Shown one piece after another: positions 48,130 to 62,006 of a stretch of 64,000 bases of DNA (the stretch's first letter is position 1; each line of letters opens with the position of its first letter). Source of the stretch: Episyrphus balteatus (Eukaryota > Arthropoda > Insecta > Diptera > Syrphidae); contig NC_079136.1 of the NCBI RefSeq assembly GCF_945859705.1, positions 91,821,120-91,885,119 of the forward strand, given 5' to 3'. The notes below the pieces were generated by a model that did not search any database, was not told the origin of the DNA, and was given only the letters and a program-made list of their open reading frames with translations. A program made the translations under genes and the position numbers.

Positions 48130-51029
48130 AAAAAAAAAAAAACCTATTACCTTTTTGATTTAATAATTCTCAATTATTTTTTGATATTTTTTTAAGTGTA
48201 AGAAAAAATCCAAAAAAATTCATTCTTATTAAAAATCGATTTTTATTCTAATCGAGTGAGAAATGAAAAAATTAGTTCAATTTATTTATTTCTATTAATT
48301 TGAATTTAATTGCGCGAATAAAAAGCTTCAACTGCGCGATTTTATATTTTTGTTCTAAAAAGATACCAAAATAGCAGCAGAACACGCAGGAGATACCACC
48401 TTCAAATTCCTTGTTGTCGATGCAGTTTTTAACGTTTGAATAAAGTTCTTTTTTTATTTCAAATGCAAGCGTGTCTACTGCACTACCGGACGGTATGGTT
48501 GCGGCGTGACAGTGATAAATTGTGTCAAGTGTCTTAGTTTTTGTTGTTTACGTTTTATTTTGAAACAAAAACAAAAAATGCAATAAATCGAGAGGCAATA
48601 TCAATGTCAACAAGACGTTGAGAAAAAGTTTTCATGTTTTTTTTCGTCTATCTTTTGTTTAATTTGAAAAAAAAAGTTCTTACATCAAAACATGGCGCGC
48701 AAAATATTGTTTTCAAATATAAAATTATTCACCACTGCTGGTTTTAGATGTGAATAACGGTCGCAACAATGGAAGTGAACTATTGCGGTTAGAAAGAAGA
48801 TGAAAAAGATTTATGAGTGGTTCAGCAGAAAAATATTTGTGTGGGCAGCGCCGTTTTTAAATAAAAAAAAGAATTAAAATTAAAAATAAACTAAAAGCAA
48901 AAAAAAAAAAATTCCCCCCAATCAAGTTTTGATTAAAGTGTAAACAAAACTAGGCATTTTTTTTGTTGGTCTTTTTTGGGATTATTAATGATTGATACAA
49001 CAATAAAATTATTGCCTCTTGGGATAGAAAAGTGATTTATTCAAAAATCAACTTTTGTTTAAATATATAAAAAGGTTTAATAATTAATTAACCATGCGGA
49101 ATGAAATTCAAATTGATCTCCGATTTGTGGAATTATTTATTTATTATTAATTTTTGTTTTTGCTGTGTTTTTAAATAATGTTTTGAATGAGTGGGTGGGG
49201 TGTTGAGCTGCCAATCGAGAGAAAGTTTGCGTCTATAATGTTGAATAAGCATATAAATTATATTTCGCATCATTAAATTATCTTAAAATTAACGACGTGT
49301 TTGAGAAAATCAAGAATTATTTATATTTGTACCTTGTTTTTTATTTTTTTTATTTTCTGTCAGTCAATTTCAATTAGATCAAAACTTTTTACATTGATAC
49401 GCAACAGTTTCCTTTTATTGATTCTTTTGAAATTGTTATCGCAGTAATTTATAGACTTAAAAGTTTTGCACTTGATATTTGTTTTTTTCCTAATTAGTTC
49501 CTCAATTAAAAAAGAAAATATCTCAATATTTTAAAGAATTTTTCTATCGGTATTTGTTGTGTCTAAAGGTAAAAAATGAAATTTGATTTGCATATGATGC
49601 GACAGAAAAATTAAATTATTATATTTTTATAAATAATTCTAAATAACTTCCTACCTACCAGCTAACGTAATAAAGTGGATATCTACTTAATTAAAGTTGT
49701 GACCAGAATTCATTACTTAGGACTTATTCATCTATGATATTGAATGGACATTGATAAAAGAGGTGAAAAGATCTAACATTGCGGGAATTACCTTAAACAT
49801 GGAAAATAGTGAAAATATTTACCATTTTTGGAATTAGAAGATTTGCCATTTATTTTATATTTTTCCAAAATTTGAAGAAATTTAAAATTAATAGTATGTA
49901 TACATACGGAACCAAATCGAGGGGTGAAGGAGAAAAAAAGGTTTGAAGTGAAAAAAAGGTTTTTTTATATTTTTGACAAAAGTTCACTTCTTAACGAAAA
50001 AAAACGTAGGTACTCGTAAAAGCTGTAGGTACATAAGTAAGAGCCGTTTCCTCAAATGATACTTAAAAAATCAAGTTCTACATACAACAGGAGGAGATTA
50101 AGAAGAGAATAACGCCGTGTGTGAGAATTGTGTTAAAATTTGGGTTGAAATTTCTGCCATGATTAAAGTTTGACATTTGGTTTGAAATGGGATCAAATTT
50201 AGCAATGTTTTTCTCTTCCAGGTAAAATCATAGTAAATAAAAGGTCTCTAAAAATTAAAAACAAAAACTATAGTAGGTAAAATAATCTTCAAACGAAAAT
50301 TACCCTTTTGAAAAGTTGGTTTATTCAGTAGATATTGTAACACTGAAAACTTGCTTTTACAGCTGCTGATATATCATCATTTTCAAAAGAAAAAAAAGAC
50401 AATTATTTTGTATTTCGATTTTGAAATTGATCAATTTAAAGTCTTTTATATATTTCATACTTAAATTTACATTAATGGTTTTCCTGCTAGAACCTATCCG
50501 TTATTTTTCTTGATTAATGAAGCAAACTACTGTATCATTCATGAGAAATGTCAAATTTTAAACCATTTTAGACTGCTACACGCTCAAAAAATTTTAACTC
50601 ATTTTATTCACCACGCTAAAAATTTAACCAACATTTTAAGGCTATTCACACTCGGCCTTAAAATATTTAAAAAAAAACATAAAAAATAAGATGTGAATTA
50701 TTTATTTTCACGTTATACACAATGATCTAAAAATTACGAAACTGATGAAGGGAAAGCTTTGGAAGTTTCCTTATGAACATCAACTTTGCTAGAGCCGGCT
50801 ATTTATCGCTAAACAGTAGACTCCTCAAACATTTCAATCGCTCCTTAAAATATTAACTTCCGATTTATCAAAATTTGGCTCTTTTAATTTTCAACCTGGT
50901 GATCTAAGGCTTCTTTTAAATGAAGAATTTTACAATTAAATATATAAAAAGAGCAAACCCAACTTGCTTACATTTTTCGTTCTTGAGTATTGAAAATTTA
51001 ATTTTACGCCTATCAAATGACCGTGGAAA
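48130..51029. other. Sequence downstream of the candidate promoter, AT-rich
   Basis: The 48,360-48,560 part is more complex than most of the window ('agcagcagaacacgcagg', 'ctaccggacggtatggttgcgg'), which may be 5' UTR or regulatory DNA. From about 48,850 onward it is AT-rich with no feature supported; it could be a long first intron. Confidence 0.3.
48692..48757 (+). CDS. Short ORF with good start context downstream of the candidate promoter
   Basis: ATGGCGCGCAAAATATTG starts after CATCAAAAC, which fits the insect start context with purines at -3 and +4. It encodes 21 residues, MARKILFSNIKLFTTAGFRCE, then TAA. The basic, hydrophobic N-terminus is compatible with a targeting peptide, but nothing confirms that. 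It could be an upstream ORF, or a first coding exon spliced before the stop. It may equally be chance. Confidence 0.15.
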   Translation: MARKILFSNIKLFTTAGFRCE

Positions 51030-51037
51030 CCAAAAAG

Positions 51038-51985
51038 CAGTGGCGTACGTTGAGTCGCCGGGGCCCCGGGGTATAACTAAATTTTGGGGCCCCTTTGATA
51101 TTTGGGGGCCCCTTAGTTACAAAAAAAAATACGTATACTCCATACGTTTTTTTTTTTGTATGGCTTATTTATTTTTAGATTTATTTTAATGTTTTAATAT
51201 GTTCGTAATGCACTTTGCTATACTGACTTAAAATGTCTCTCAAAGAAGTAGTAAACACTTGTACTAGGGTCCCCCAAAATTAAATATTTAGAGACCCCTA
51301 AAATAAAAAATTTTTTAGCTTAGAATTGATAGTTCTTGGGGCCTCTGTTCTGAAGTAATAAATACATATTTTATTTTCCATCATCAGGCCGCTGAAAAAT
51401 TATTTTTAGAGCCTCAAATTTAATTGCTTAGAGGCCCCTAAAATATAATATAATTTTTTTGGAGCCAAGAATTAATACATAGGTATTGGGGCCTCTGTTC
51501 TGAAGTAATATTCGGAATGCCACCAATAACGTAATGTTTTTATTTTGGACCCTGATGTATTTATGTTGGGGCCCCTAAATTTATATTTAATTTTCCATTT
51601 GATTGTTTTGAACCACTTTTAAAGATCCTCAAATAATATTTTTTTGCTTTTTTGGGGCCCCTAATGTATTATTTGTGGTGGCAAAGATTTTTCAAGTAAT
51701 ATTTTTTGGGGCCCTAAGATAAAATTATAATTTTTCTTTTAAAAAAGCAGTTTATTTTTTTTTTGGGGCCCCTGGGGTAACTTTTTTTAAAATCAATATA
51801 CATATATTGTGTGGCTACCAATGCATTATGCATTACACTGAATGACATAATTTGTCTCACTGGTTACTTCGTATTTCAATTTATGCTAACAGTTTCCTTC
51901 TCTGCATTGTCTCCAGTGGGGGCCCTGGGGCGGTCGGGGGCCAAAGGTCAACGCCCCGCTTGTCCCAAGGGAGTGTACGCCTCTG
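51038..51985. mobile_element. 948-bp hAT element with perfect 8-bp TSD
   Basis: The ends CAGTGGCGTAC and GTACGCCTCTG are inverted copies with one mismatch. CCAAAAAG is duplicated exactly at 51030-51037 and 51986-51993. CAG-N-GG termini with an 8-bp TSD are the hAT signature. The interior has no transposase frame and instead holds about a dozen degenerate TTTGGGGCCCCT motifs between 51,060 and 51,770. A direct repeat, GGGGCCTCTGTTCTGAAGTA, occurs at about 51341 and 51490. A GC-rich tail with GGGGGCCCTGGGGCGG lies near 51,918. Confidence 0.9.
51060..51775. repeat. Degenerate GGGGCCCC motif array inside the hAT element
   Basis: Boxes such as GGGGCCCCGGGG (51061), GGGGCCCCT (51097, 51570, 51655, 51764) and GAGGCCCCT (51432) recur every 30-150 bases in otherwise AT-rich DNA. 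The motif is a perfect palindrome. In hAT elements, subterminal short motifs bind the transposase, but here they fill the whole interior. Confidence 0.7.
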
Positions 51986-51993
51986 CCAAAAAG

Positions 51994-54900
51994 TATTAAC
52001 CAAATGAAGAACAAAAGATATCTTTAGATACTCGAGGTCTGATGAGCAAAACTTATCTGAAAATTTGAAAAAAAGAACAAAAGTCTTATACAAAAAAAGT
52101 GCATGCGTTTTTTTTTGCACCATTTTTGAAAGCGGCTATTCTTGGCTCCAAGATTTTAAAATTTGGCTCCTTGTCTCTAATATATGCTCTGGCAACACTA
52201 TATAGCCTAAATATTAAAAAAAAAATGGTCGGTTCACGCAAATGACTTTGCATTAATATTTCATTTTCGCTTAACCGAATATCTACTACATATGACAACC
52301 TCTGTTAAAGGAGAGGACTTTCTCTGATCAATAAAAATCTCTAAAATAGCAATCTCCCGTTCCAATTTTTATGCAGAATCTAAAACAGATGCCTTACCTA
52401 GATATTTAAATAATCAAAAAAGTAAAGCTAAAAAATTAGTAGTTTCAGGTTGTAAAACGCAGACGAACTTAATTTTTCTCTGAGGTTCCTACAGCTCAGT
52501 ATATGGCAATCATTAGACCAGTAATAAGTTTGTCTTAAAATTCTTTATCAAGACGAAAAACTAGCAAATAATCAAACTAAGACCTATGAGACCAGAAGAA
52601 ATTATTTATTTTATCAAGGTATACATGGATTTGTAAATTCAATAACAACATGTCAATACATATCTTCCAATCGGTGATTGATTCGTGCAAAATTTCATTT
52701 GGAATCAATGATTACCTAAATGTTTTCGGAGGTTAATAAAATAATATGTCTTGAGCCAAAGACCTACTATCTCATCAAATATAATTAAAAGTATAGGTAT
52801 CATCATTCTTATCACTTTTATCAGTTTTTTGCATAGATTTTCAACCAATAACGTCAACTAAATTTGTCGTTTGTAGTTACGGAAAAATTATTATCAATCA
52901 TTTGGAGTCAAAAAGACAGATACCTACTTTCAAAAGATCTGAAAATAAAAATAAGTCTAAGTATCTAGGTTCCAATAAAATGCTTCTTCTAAAAATGAAA
53001 AAAAAAGGAACTTCCATAGAATTTTTCTAATTTTTGTAAATTATATATTATTAGACTAATTACGCTATAGGTACATATATAAATTTGTGAATATTCAGAG
53101 GCAAACGTCCTCAACCATAGTCACTCCATTACAAGGAAATTGAAACCCTCTCAGGAAGCAAGTACTTCTTCATTTATATTTTATCAGTTTCATTTGACAA
53201 CGTCATAGAATCAATACAAAATTTAAAAATTTACTTGATTTCAAACGAATTGTACATGAGAGTCCTCTGAAATTCAAAGAGACTATTCTAAGTAGTCGCT
53301 ATCTTATTTACCCCTATTTAAATTTGATTGTCAAAAAAGAAGTTTATTAACCTCTTCACTGAACTTGAAATTGACATTAGTTTTTTTTTGTTGTGATATA
53401 AAATCAAACTTTCATAAACTTTTCAAAAGGGAAATGTTCTCTCATGATAAGAGTTTTTGAAAACTTGAAAATGGCAAAGGGAATATATTTGTATTTGTGC
53501 GTTTCTTTGTGTATTGAAAATTTTGTTATATAACTAGACAACTACTGTGTGTTATTGTTACTTTGAATTATTTTCTAAGTCACAATAACTCACATTGAAA
53601 ATTGCTCAATGTGAGTTATTGAGTTTATTGTAGAATAGATTAACATGAAACGAGAGGTCGCAGTTTTAAAGATACAAAATTATACGTCCTTCTTCCCCGG
53701 ATTCAGTGGCTATTGTATCGGAGATTAATGATTTTGAATTTTTTTAGACCCTATTTTAATAGACCAGCGCAATTAATTTTTGAAATAATCCATAAAAAAC
53801 AGCTTTTTTTAGAAACAAAAAAAGTAAGGACTTAGTTTGAGAAATTTCCTTTTTCATTCAAAAAGTACTGATTTGTTGGAATTTTTCAACGGTCCTTTGA
53901 GGGAAAGCCATTCTTCTTTGGTATTAATAATTTTATATATTTTATGTGTTAATAATTAAAATTATCAAATTGAAGATAAAAATCAAGCAATAAAATATAC
54001 TTAAAAAAGTGAAATTTTTGATAACCCGAAAAATTTGTATTTGTTTTTTTTTTTATTAATTTTTGTTCATCTATTTACGTGCAAGACCCGAATGCATTCT
54101 GTTAATTGTACAAAAAAATGTATTTGTTATTTAATTTCCTGAATTCTTTATCTTCATATTTCAGTCATTGATTATAGTACATAAACTTTTAAACCTTACA
54201 AATCTACATGGTGTATATTGAAGAAAAATATCATTTTATACGTTTTTAAGTCGTTTTCTAGTGGCTTATCTAGCAACTTTCTCATTTATCTCGAGCAAAA
54301 ATAAAAAAAAAATGAGATAAAACTTCATTGGCATATTTCGAATAGGTACGTTTTGTTAGAGAAAAAAAAATATATGACGCACTGGGTTTTAACATTTATT
54401 TTAAATCGTGATTATTTTTTATTGAAATAATTTGTCTAATCTTTTTTAATGTTCATTATGGTAACAATTTTTTTTAAGGAATTTAATTTCAATAGTCTTC
54501 AAAGAAATGGCTCTGAGGAAACTTATTACAAAAAAGGTGTGTAGTGGATTTACGCGTTAGAATTTTGATACTTTATCATGGCCTGTGTCACCATGGGTAA
54601 ACCAACAGAGTTTTTTATTACTGGAAGTATAAAAAACTGAATAGAACTAAAGTCTTCGTTTCCCATCGACATAATTTCAAAATGGCCGTTCAAATGAAAA
54701 TATTACTCGTGAATAAAACGCGCCAAAAAAATATATAACTTCTAAAACAAGAAAAAAACGTTTTGTCATTCAACCTTTTGCGGTTATTTTAAAGAAATGT
54801 CCAAACACAAATGCTTTTAAGCAAGTTATTAAGACGCATATGTGATCTTTGAGCACACGTTTACTTTTATTATATTTTGTTGCTATTGACAAAAAAATCA

Positions 54901-57900
54901 AAAATTTCTTAGATTATTTTCATTTCGATTATCTTAAAGTTTTAATGGCATCATTAGCCCTATCATTGCTCAAATTTCGATATTCATTCTATTTTTGAAT
55001 TTTTAGATAAGGGAGTAAACATGTTCATTTCATTATTATAGCGCAAATTAGCAAATTAAAAAAAAATACCAAACATTCTTAAAAATGGGCATTCTCTTTT
55101 TAGGATATTAAACTTCCTGTAAGCTTAAACTACTGACTTTTTTTTTATATCTTCTATCTTCGTTTGAATTCTCTTGGCGCAGATAAGTAAGAAAGCAAAG
55201 CCTCAATTTTCCTTTGATTTTAACTTGTTATAAATGTAAAATATTTCCTTGTCAAATTCAATAAAACTCTCCTATTATACCTTTGTATGAAAAATGCACT
55301 CTTTAATAATAAACAAAAATCATTTCTAAACAAAGAATAATATAGGTATTTTCTGTTAAAATCTTATATATACGCAAAATAAAAATGTGCAATGTATATT
55401 TCATTGCTGACAACTTTAAATAAATTAAACATTCGCAAATCGTTTTTGCATTTCATTTCATTTTAACTCAAACAAAGAATAATATAATTGTTTAATGCAA
55501 TTTCTGCATTTCGATGAGTAAACAATTGTAGAAATAGTTTCTACTTATAACAGGCGAGGTATATAGGTATTAGATTGTTTTAAAATAGAAATATAGATAG
55601 CGTCAGAAAATATGTATATTAACCAAATCGGAATGTTGACACTTTGAAGTTGAATTTAATACGTACTTATATTTATTACTTTTTTTTCAATAAATGCATA
55701 CGTATTAAGTTGATAACTTGCTTAGATATATTTTTAGATTATATTTAGTTATGGATTACTTGCTTACTTAATAAATAAATAAATTAAATAATTAAAAGGA
55801 AATTGTTATTAAAAAAAACACTCAATATCTGAATGAATTCAAATTACTTTGTATACTCAATACAGACACGGATATAGTTTTTTTTTTTTCAATTTACAGT
55901 TGTTGCATTATTGAAGATAGGGTTGCTGTATGCTCAATGTATTTTTGAAAACTTACACTAATTCGTATCTCGTCTTTGTTTCAAGGAAATGTAATAAAAT
56001 AGACCAGTGCCGGACTTTGATAACTTCATGCCTTGGGTAATTGGTAATAAAATAAGTATTAAATCTTAGTGATCTAACCCAAGGTTATCTAACTCGATTA
56101 GTAAAAAACCATTAAGAAATAATTGAAATAATCTTTTTTGGAAATTTTTCATTTTGTCAAAAATTTTTTTTTTGTGTTTTTGTTTCGCAAGCTATGAGTT
56201 GCTTAGACTTAGACTTTTCATTTTACAAAATACAACAAAGTGTAAGATGTCGAATTCTTAAAAACGCCGCCATAAATACAATGTTTTGCGACGAACGTTT
56301 GAACGGCTACAATTTTCTCGGCACTTCAACAGGCCTTTTTTTCTCACTTGGCACCAGCTTTCTAATACAAAAAGAATTATCAAAATTGTTTCACTCAGTC
56401 CAAAATTATGAGGTAACAGACATAAAAAACAATACCGACGAATTGAATAAATCCTCCTATTTGCAACTCGGTAAAAAAAAACTAAAATAAAAACTCAAAT
56501 TTGTTCAGCTTTCAACTGGGGTGAGAGAGACCACTAAAAATTTTTAGTGTCGAGAGCAAGAACTTTGTTAGTTGATTTAAATTGACTTTAATATGCTGAA
56601 TTCAAAACTATTTACACATTCATTCTATCACATCTAGTTTTTGAGCAACAACAAGCAAGATTTTGAGATATTTATCATAAATTTCTTTTTTCTATGTCTA
56701 TGAGAAAAAAAATAATTTTGAAAAAAAAATAAATACCTTAAGGATGTTTTAATATGGCGTTTTGCAAAAAAAAATGTCTCAACTGTGATGTAATTTGACG
56801 TCACATGTACCGAAAAACAGCGTTTTTGACGTATTAATATTCAAGTATTTCCAAAAAAATGATGTGCCAGTGAAATTTTGATTTCGGAATCAGACTCAGC
56901 ACACAAAAATCCTTTAGAAAAGTAGAGTTTGGTTCAAGTTCTATTTTCGTTCCCGACCAGTGAAATTGGTGTTAACGTTCATTATATAGTATACATAAAG
57001 TACCTACTTCAGGTTGAGTTCCAGATCTTCTTTCCAAAGAATGCAATCAGAACTAACATACTTGGAAGTACTTTGCAAAGAACTATGGAACCACAGAATC
57101 GATTGTTAAGTTCGATATATTCACTTATTCAATAAAAATAATAATCTTTGTTTATACCAAATAAATCCAACACTGTAAACATGACTTTTAAACGCCATTT
57201 CATTTGCTTTCAACCTTGGAATGTAAACAAATTTACTCGCTATTTACTTTGGTATTTTTTTTTTCTTATGATAAGATTGTCATAACTACTATCAGCTGTT
57301 TTGTTTTGTTTTTTTTTTTCTTACAAAGTTTTGTGTTATTTTTAGAAATATATTTGTTGATAGTGAATTGTATTGATATACTGATTAATTAATTTTACAC
57401 TTTGTTTCATTAATTTAAATTGACTGACATATTACTGACGTTTGTGAATTGCAAAATGAAATTTTTTCTAATGCATTCCAAATTGAATTCATGAAATAAC
57501 TTAAAATACCTAAGATAAACAGAATACTCAATCTTGATTTTTTTTAAATAACCATCATCTCTTATTTTACTTTTATTGAATTGGGTTATTTTTATGGGCC
57601 CTTTTGATTGTTGGCTCTCATACAAAATTCTGCACTTATGCTGCATTTCAAAAATGTACCTTTCTTACAATTAAAATTAGTGTATTAGTTCCATTGGGTA
57701 AAACTGTCATGAGTAATTGTTACTTCCTCTGTGAACCAACCACAAGATTACATTATAAATTGTTTATTACACACTTTGGTCCCGACTTATAACTTTGTTA
57801 ACATGTTCACTGCGATAGAAATATTTTTTCCTGTCAACCTGGGTGCATTCAAATAATTAGTTTATAATAAAGCGCAATTGAAATAAATCCTATTTTGTTC

Positions 57901-60900
57901 AAACAAAAAATAAAGATTGTGTTCAATTTTAATTGTTTACATCGTAAATATCGCCTACGTTGAACATTTTTTTGACACATTGACATTTGACATTGAATTT
58001 GGCTGAGAATTCCCAAACTAGTTTAATTCTTCTTTATAAACAATCAAGAAGATCATGCAATTAAATTTCTGGCAGATGTTTATTGTTTGTTTTTTTTTTT
58101 TTTTTTCATTAGCTTTAGATACTTCAGTGATTAATTATACTCATGTCAACAAAGGAATTCCAATATTTTACATTTATTTGTTCTTGGTTGAGGGGCAACT
58201 GGAATTTTTTTTTGTTTGAAATATCTCAACTGACATCCACTAGACTTTTGTTGATAGTTTATTGAGTTGATCTTATCTTAAGAAAGATTTTTTTTTTAAT
58301 TAATATTATTTCATACAGATGATTTTTTTGTTTCCTTTTTGTATATTTTAATTGACTTGATATAAGTAAAAGTACTCGTAGGTACTTTTACCGGAAAGAT
58401 GACGAAATAATTTTTAATATGAAGTAATGAAAATGAAGGAATTATTAAGGTACCTACAATATTATTATTTTTTGTGCATTTATTTGAACTTATGGTCTTT
58501 GTGAATCGATATTTTTTAATCTATTTTGAGCAAAAGCTTAAAAGTAACGCAAACAAATCACTGTTTGATCTGGGCAAGCCCTCTTATTCTGATTATGGTA
58601 AAGATATTTAAAATTATGGCATCCTAATTTTTTGAACGATTGTACTGATTATCAAAAATTATAAAAAATGTCGAAAAATATCCAAAATTCTTAGTTTTTT
58701 GTAATTTACTTAGTTTTAGGTTCTTATTTATGAAACTTGTCCGGTTTTTTTAGTTTTCAAAAAACTAGGTACAAAAGTTTTCAGAGTTCAACTTATAACA
58801 CATTTTTAAAATAATTTTTTAACATTACTATCTATCACCAAAAATAAAATGTGTAGGAACATTTTTTTAGCATTCAGCGTCTTAATAAAAATGTATAACT
58901 GTCTCAAAAATTCTGTGAATTTCTTTCCTATACGAAATATGGTAACCTCATAAATTGATACATAATTCTAAAGTTTTATTACGAACAGGTCTATATTGGA
59001 GATTCTCGTTAGTGTTTACGTTGGCGTTTCAGGTTTTTTTTTTTTACTTTATAAGCTCAAAAGACTTTTACACTTAACTAAACACAAAGTTAACTTCCAT
59101 ATAAACTATGCTAATTAATATACTTTGTCGCCGCTTTTAATATTTATGTTTATTTAAAAAGACAAATGAAATATTTGCATTTAACACTCGCCCGCTATAA
59201 TAAATATAGTCTAAAAACGTGCAATGATTTACTAATAATACAAAAAAAAAAACAAAAGTAAACAAACAAAATAATTGTACCTGTGCTTGCTTAAAGTGTA
59301 TATGGAGTAAGAAAAAATTGATTGTTTGTTTATGTTGCTGTGTAGTTAGATTTGTAGGTGTTTTTTTTTTGTTGTTTTTTTTAGCTAATGAATAATTTCA
59401 ATTAAGTTTTTTTTTAATTTATCTAAACACTACGTCATATGGGCTTAAACCTTAATAAATTAACTAAAATTGAAAGATTATACAATATGAAGAAAATTTA
59501 TGCAAATGTTTATAGGTAGGTAAACCTATAGGTATTAATTGAGGTTAAATTTTTACAGTCGTTTATCTGCAGATATTTTACATAAGTTTCAGAAGCTTTT
59601 GTTTTTTAATGATGTCTTTGATAGGCTCTGAGTCATTATATTATAGGCATTAAGTTCCACTGTGATTTTGATTGTATTTTGATCGTATTCATATGTCATT
59701 AAGTGAGTCATTAGATGAAAGAAGTGGAATTTATTTTTACAATTTAAAAATTATTGTTGTGATATATCTATATTATTGATCAAATCACGATCTCTGCATG
59801 TCAAAATGAATGCACAATTAATACGCAACAAAAATATAACACAATTACATTGTTTGAATGTAATTGGAAAAATATCGTTGTAAGGAAATTTGAAATACAG
59901 TAAGTATTTTTGTATAAAACCTTATATCTTATTTCTGGGTGGGTGCAGAAATGATTTAGGTACCCATTGAATTTTAGAAAATCACTACCGATTAAAACCA
60001 TATTTACGTCTTCCCAACCCCATCTAAACGAGTTTGGCGTGTTTAAAATTTAACCCAGTTTATTATCCCTAGTTCTGCGAGTGTTGTAAAAATTTCAATT
60101 TAAAAGAATGCATTTGAAATTTAAAAAAATATTTATTGCAAACAAAAAAACTTGTATTAAAAAAAATATTTATTAGAACTGAAAAAATTTTAATTAAAAA
60201 AAAATTTGTATTTGCATTCAAAATTTTATTTTCCATGCAAATATTTTTCAGTTTCAAAAAATTTTTTTCATCCAAAATACTTTAAGTTGCAATAACTATT
60301 TGTTTTTAATTTGTTATGGAAAGCAAATGCAAAAATAAATGATTTTTTAAAACCCTTGTATGAACACATTTTTTTTGTATAGGTATAATTTGTTGTTGAT
60401 AGATTTAAGGATTTCTTTTTTTAATTTGACCAAAGTACTGTTCAGGATCGTTGCTATTAAATGTTGAAGTTGCTATAATTGTGATACTTGGTCCTATTCT
60501 CCTATTCGATTCACTTAAAAGTCTGAAATAAGAAGAATTTAAATGGGGGTTAAAATTAAACTTAACCACATTTTTTGTATAAGGTAATAAACACGTACTA
60601 AATCAATCCTGAAGTAAAAGCTTCAACAATCCCTTAATCGGATTCAGAACTTCGGTCTTGTGGTTATCTAAGAATTCTAACCTTAAAAATGTTACTTTTT
60701 TTCAATCAAATTTTTTAATGTGGTTCTTTAAGTCAATTTGATTCAAGAAAGAAAAAAATAGAGTGCAAAAAAAAGTTTTGACAATGCAAGTGTTAACTCC
60801 TCTCGGGCTAAATTACTGTGCGAAAACGAAGATCAAAATCTAACCGAAAACGTGTAATTTTGTATGGAACACAGCGAGGCATTATTATAACGAACTTGTT

Positions 60901-61573
60901 TTTTATATTTAATTATTTTTCTTCCAGGCTGTCTTCTGAACTGCCCAAAATAATTTTAACAATCCAAAGAGTAAAAAAAAACATGCCCAAGGCTATATAA
61001 TTATACAAAACCATTATTATTCATATGCAAAAAATATATATGTATATATTTGTTTTCTAATGATTTTGTGCAAAAATTCTTTTCAAATTGGCTGCGCACC
61101 ATTCTACTATAAAGTGTAAAATCAAATTAAACTGAGTGAATCAAATTGTGTCGACGGCATCATGTCGGTGTCGCCTAATAAAATCGAATCGTTGCACCTG
61201 ACAAAAATAGATTTTGAAAAGAAAAAGAATGTTTGTTATTTATTACATTGAAAACAAATAAAAATTATATTTTCGTGTAATTTGCCTCAAAGCAATATTT
61301 TTTGTTATATCAGCGATAATTTTATTAATTTTTTTGTAAATAAAATAAGCAAAATAAAAATGCTTGTTTGTTCGATTTTGTTGGTATATATGTATTTTAT
61401 TTTCGTCAATATAATATCAAAGATGTTTTTTTTTTGCTCAATTCATTATTTTTATTATTTTTTTTTTTATAATTTCAAATGATTGATAAACCCAAAAGAA
61501 ATAAGTTTCGATATTATTTGTTAAAGAACTTGCTTTTTGGGGATATTTTTGGATAAACATGTTTTAATCTTAT
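51994..61573. other. Long AT-rich stretch, no gene recognised
   Basis: About 9.6 kb without any supported gene or transposon. The best open frame (56194-56490, 98 codons, plus strand) has some GC at third positions but no recognisable motif. A perfect CRE-type palindrome TGACGTCA is at 56796-56803. Long T tracts occur at 57,310 and 58,090. It may be intron or intergenic DNA. Confidence 0.45.
53583..53621. repeat. Perfect 16-bp stem, 7-nt loop
   Basis: CAATAACTCACATTGA at 53583-53598 is the exact inverted complement of 53606-53621, with a 7-nt loop. It is too short for a typical pre-miRNA. No T run follows, so it is not a pol III terminator. Function unknown. Confidence 0.7.
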
Positions 61574-61576
61574 TAA

Positions 61577-62003
61577 GAGCCAATTTTTCAATCTTCTAAT
61601 AAACAGTCAGTTAACTGTTCGACGAATAAAGTTATTAGGCTCATAAACAATCAGATAAAAACATTGAATTTTTCAATCAAGAATAATTTTTTCTATAGAA
61701 TAACAAAAAAAAATTGTCAAATTCAAAAATATTTAAAATTAAACGTCATTTTTATTCATGATTGTTTTTGTTTTCATTAGTTTCACTGTATTTTTTTCAA
61801 AATTCTTTCAAAACAGCTTTGACAACTGACACAATATTTTTGTTGAGATTATTCCTTAGAATAATTTTTATTCGTCTCTGAAAGAAGCAGATAGTTTTAT
61901 TCTTAGGAATAAGCTATATCTGCCTGTTGAAAAATTGATTTTTTCTCTATTCTTAGGAATGAGTACTAACTGACTGTTTAACTGACTATTGAAAAATTGG
62001 CCC
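61577..62003. mobile_element. 427-bp Harbinger-like MITE with TAA TSD
   Basis: Left end GAGCCAATTTTTCAAT and right end ATTGAAAAATTGGCCC are inverted copies; TAAACAGTCAGTTA inside the left end is mirrored by TAACTGACTGTTTA on the right. TAA flanks both ends (61574-61576, 62004-62006). GGGCC-type termini with a 3-bp TWA duplication fit PIF/Harbinger (Tourist-like) MITEs. No coding capacity. A 'cttaggaat' phrase repeats near 61,900 and 61,950. Confidence 0.82.
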
Positions 62004-62006
62004 TAA

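Noticed and set aside
56194..56490. 98-codon plus-strand frame with moderately coding-like codons
   Set aside because: No recognisable motif, no promoter and no supporting neighbour. It is the best open frame in its region, so expression data could revive it.
56796..56803. TGACGTCA CRE palindrome as a regulatory site
   Set aside because: A single 8-bp match without promoter context is expected by chance in 64 kb.
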